The position numbers were made by a program, and so were the translations under genes. The notes below the pieces were generated by a model. It did no database searches, was not told where the DNA came from, and saw only the letters and a list, made by a program, of their open reading frames with translations. Positions 12,814-13,320 of a stretch of 13,320 nucleotides of DNA are shown in pieces (the first letter of the stretch is position 1; every line of letters starts with the position of its first letter). This DNA is from Dehalococcoidia bacterium (GTDB lineage Bacteria > Chloroflexota > Dehalococcoidia > SM23-28-2). The DNA is taken from positions 1 to 13,320 of the forward strand of contig JALHUG010000162.1 in NCBI GenBank assembly GCA_022866185.1, given 5' to 3'.

Positions 12814-13320
12814 ATGAAGGTTTACGTTGGCGGACGGATATTCTTTGTGGCCGCGGGCCTGGCGGTGCTGGTGCTGGCCTTGGCCTTCACTCGGGCGGCC
12901 TCGCAGAGCGACGCCCGTTCCCTCTCGGACGACCCCACGCCTCCCTCCCGCACCGTCAGCGCGGGCGGCTATCACACCTGTGCGGTGAGGACGGACGGCA
13001 CCCTGGCCTGTTGGGGGTCCGACGGCTACGGGCTGGCGACGCTTCCCGCCGGCACCTTCCGCCAGGTCAGCGCGGGCGGTTATCACAACTGCGGGGTGAG
13101 GACGGACGGCACCCTGGCCTGCTGGGGGGCCGACGGCTACGGGCAGACGACACCCCCCGCCGGCACCTTCAGCCAGGTCAGCGCGGGCGGTTATCACAAC
13201 TGCGGGGTGAGGATTGACGGCACCCTGGCCTGCTGGGGTTTGGACGCCTACGGGCAGACGGACCCCCCCGCCGGCACCTTCAGCCAGGTCAGCGCGGGCG
13301 GTTATCACAACTGCGGGGTG
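12814..13320 (+). CDS. secreted RCC1-like repeat protein, 3' end beyond the window
   Basis: The frame has no stop before the window end, so only the first 169 codons are seen. The ATG is preceded by AGGAG and AGGGGG ribosome-binding elements and a strong promoter. Residues 1-30 look like a signal peptide or signal anchor (Lys2, Arg8, then a Val/Leu/Ala-rich core). A short Asp/Ser/Pro linker follows. From residue 48 there are tandem 37-residue units, each with S-A-G-G-Y-H, a Cys, V-R-x-D-G-T-L-A-C-W-G and P-A-G-T-F, a pattern of bacterial RCC1-like β-propeller repeats. Each complete unit has two cysteines, which could form disulfides outside the cell. Three full units and the start of a fourth are present. 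A complete propeller usually needs about seven, so much of the gene is missing here. The ligand or role is unknown; surface adhesion or binding is a guess. Confidence 0.88.
   Translation, partial: MKVYVGGRIFFVAAGLAVLVLALAFTRAASQSDARSLSDDPTPPSRTVSAGGYHTCAVRTDGTLACWGSDGYGLATLPAGTFRQVSAGGYHNCGVRTDGTLACWGADGYGQTTPPAGTFSQVSAGGYHNCGVRIDGTLACWGLDAYGQTDPPAGTFSQVSAGGYHNCGV
12955..13320 (+). repeat. tandem 111-bp in-frame repeats within the RCC1-like gene
   Basis: Units run 12955-13065, 13066-13176 and 13177-13287, with a fourth from 13288 cut by the window end. The second and third differ at about 10 of 111 positions by eye. The changes are clustered rather than at wobble positions only, which suggests recent duplication. 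The unit is a multiple of three, so gain or loss of copies keeps the frame. Confidence 0.95.

Noticed and set aside
12784..13308. 174-codon open frame on the minus strand through the RCC1-like gene
   Set aside because: It is the antisense shadow of the repeats; the plus strand has promoter, ribosome-binding site, signal peptide and family motifs.
12955..13320. Regular repeats as a possible CRISPR array
   Set aside because: The units are contiguous 111-bp coding repeats without spacers, in frame with an RCC1-like protein.

Overview
This is a high-GC bacterial chromosome fragment with short intergenic gaps, consensus-like sigma-70 promoters and good Shine-Dalgarno sequences. Several traits fit a member of the Chloroflexota (Dehalococcoidia-like): a Tat-type lipoprotein solute-binding protein, a single-component RND pump, a DUF3870-like protein, a c-di-AMP riboswitch and short REP-like hairpins. 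The phylum is an inference from this style of gene content; no rRNA or other marker gene is present.

Layout. Bases 1-570 hold the 3' end of a dCMP/cytidine-deaminase-type zinc enzyme and a small zinc-ribbon protein, 3 bases apart. A fumarylacetoacetate-hydrolase-family enzyme follows (848-1627), then a stretch with a nested inverted repeat and a 72-aa hypothetical protein (1921-2139). It converges on a minus-strand pair: a 110-aa hypothetical protein with a clear terminator, and a DUF3870-like protein (2221-3011). After a cluster of REP-like hairpins comes a minus-strand marR-RND efflux operon (6972 to 3386). Its promoter carries a perfect palindrome over the -10 box, so the pump is probably autoregulated and ligand-induced.

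Bases 7452-7660 hold, on the minus strand, a consensus-like promoter, a ydaO/yuaA-type c-di-AMP riboswitch and an intrinsic terminator, leading to a 68-aa zinc-ribbon protein. This is the most striking part of the window: a complete transcription-attenuation leader whose only evident target is a tiny protein of unknown function. Back to back with it, on the plus strand, is an oligopeptide/nickel-type ABC importer operon (two permeases and a Tat-lipoprotein binding protein, 7804-11556). No ATPase gene lies beside it.

The right end has a convergent minus-strand SDR-family protein whose catalytic Tyr and Lys are replaced (11717-12505), another REP-like hairpin, and the start of a plus-strand secreted RCC1-like repeat protein. 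The last has its own strong promoter and nearly identical 111-bp repeats that run off the window end.

No tRNA, rRNA, CRISPR array or intact transposase was found.
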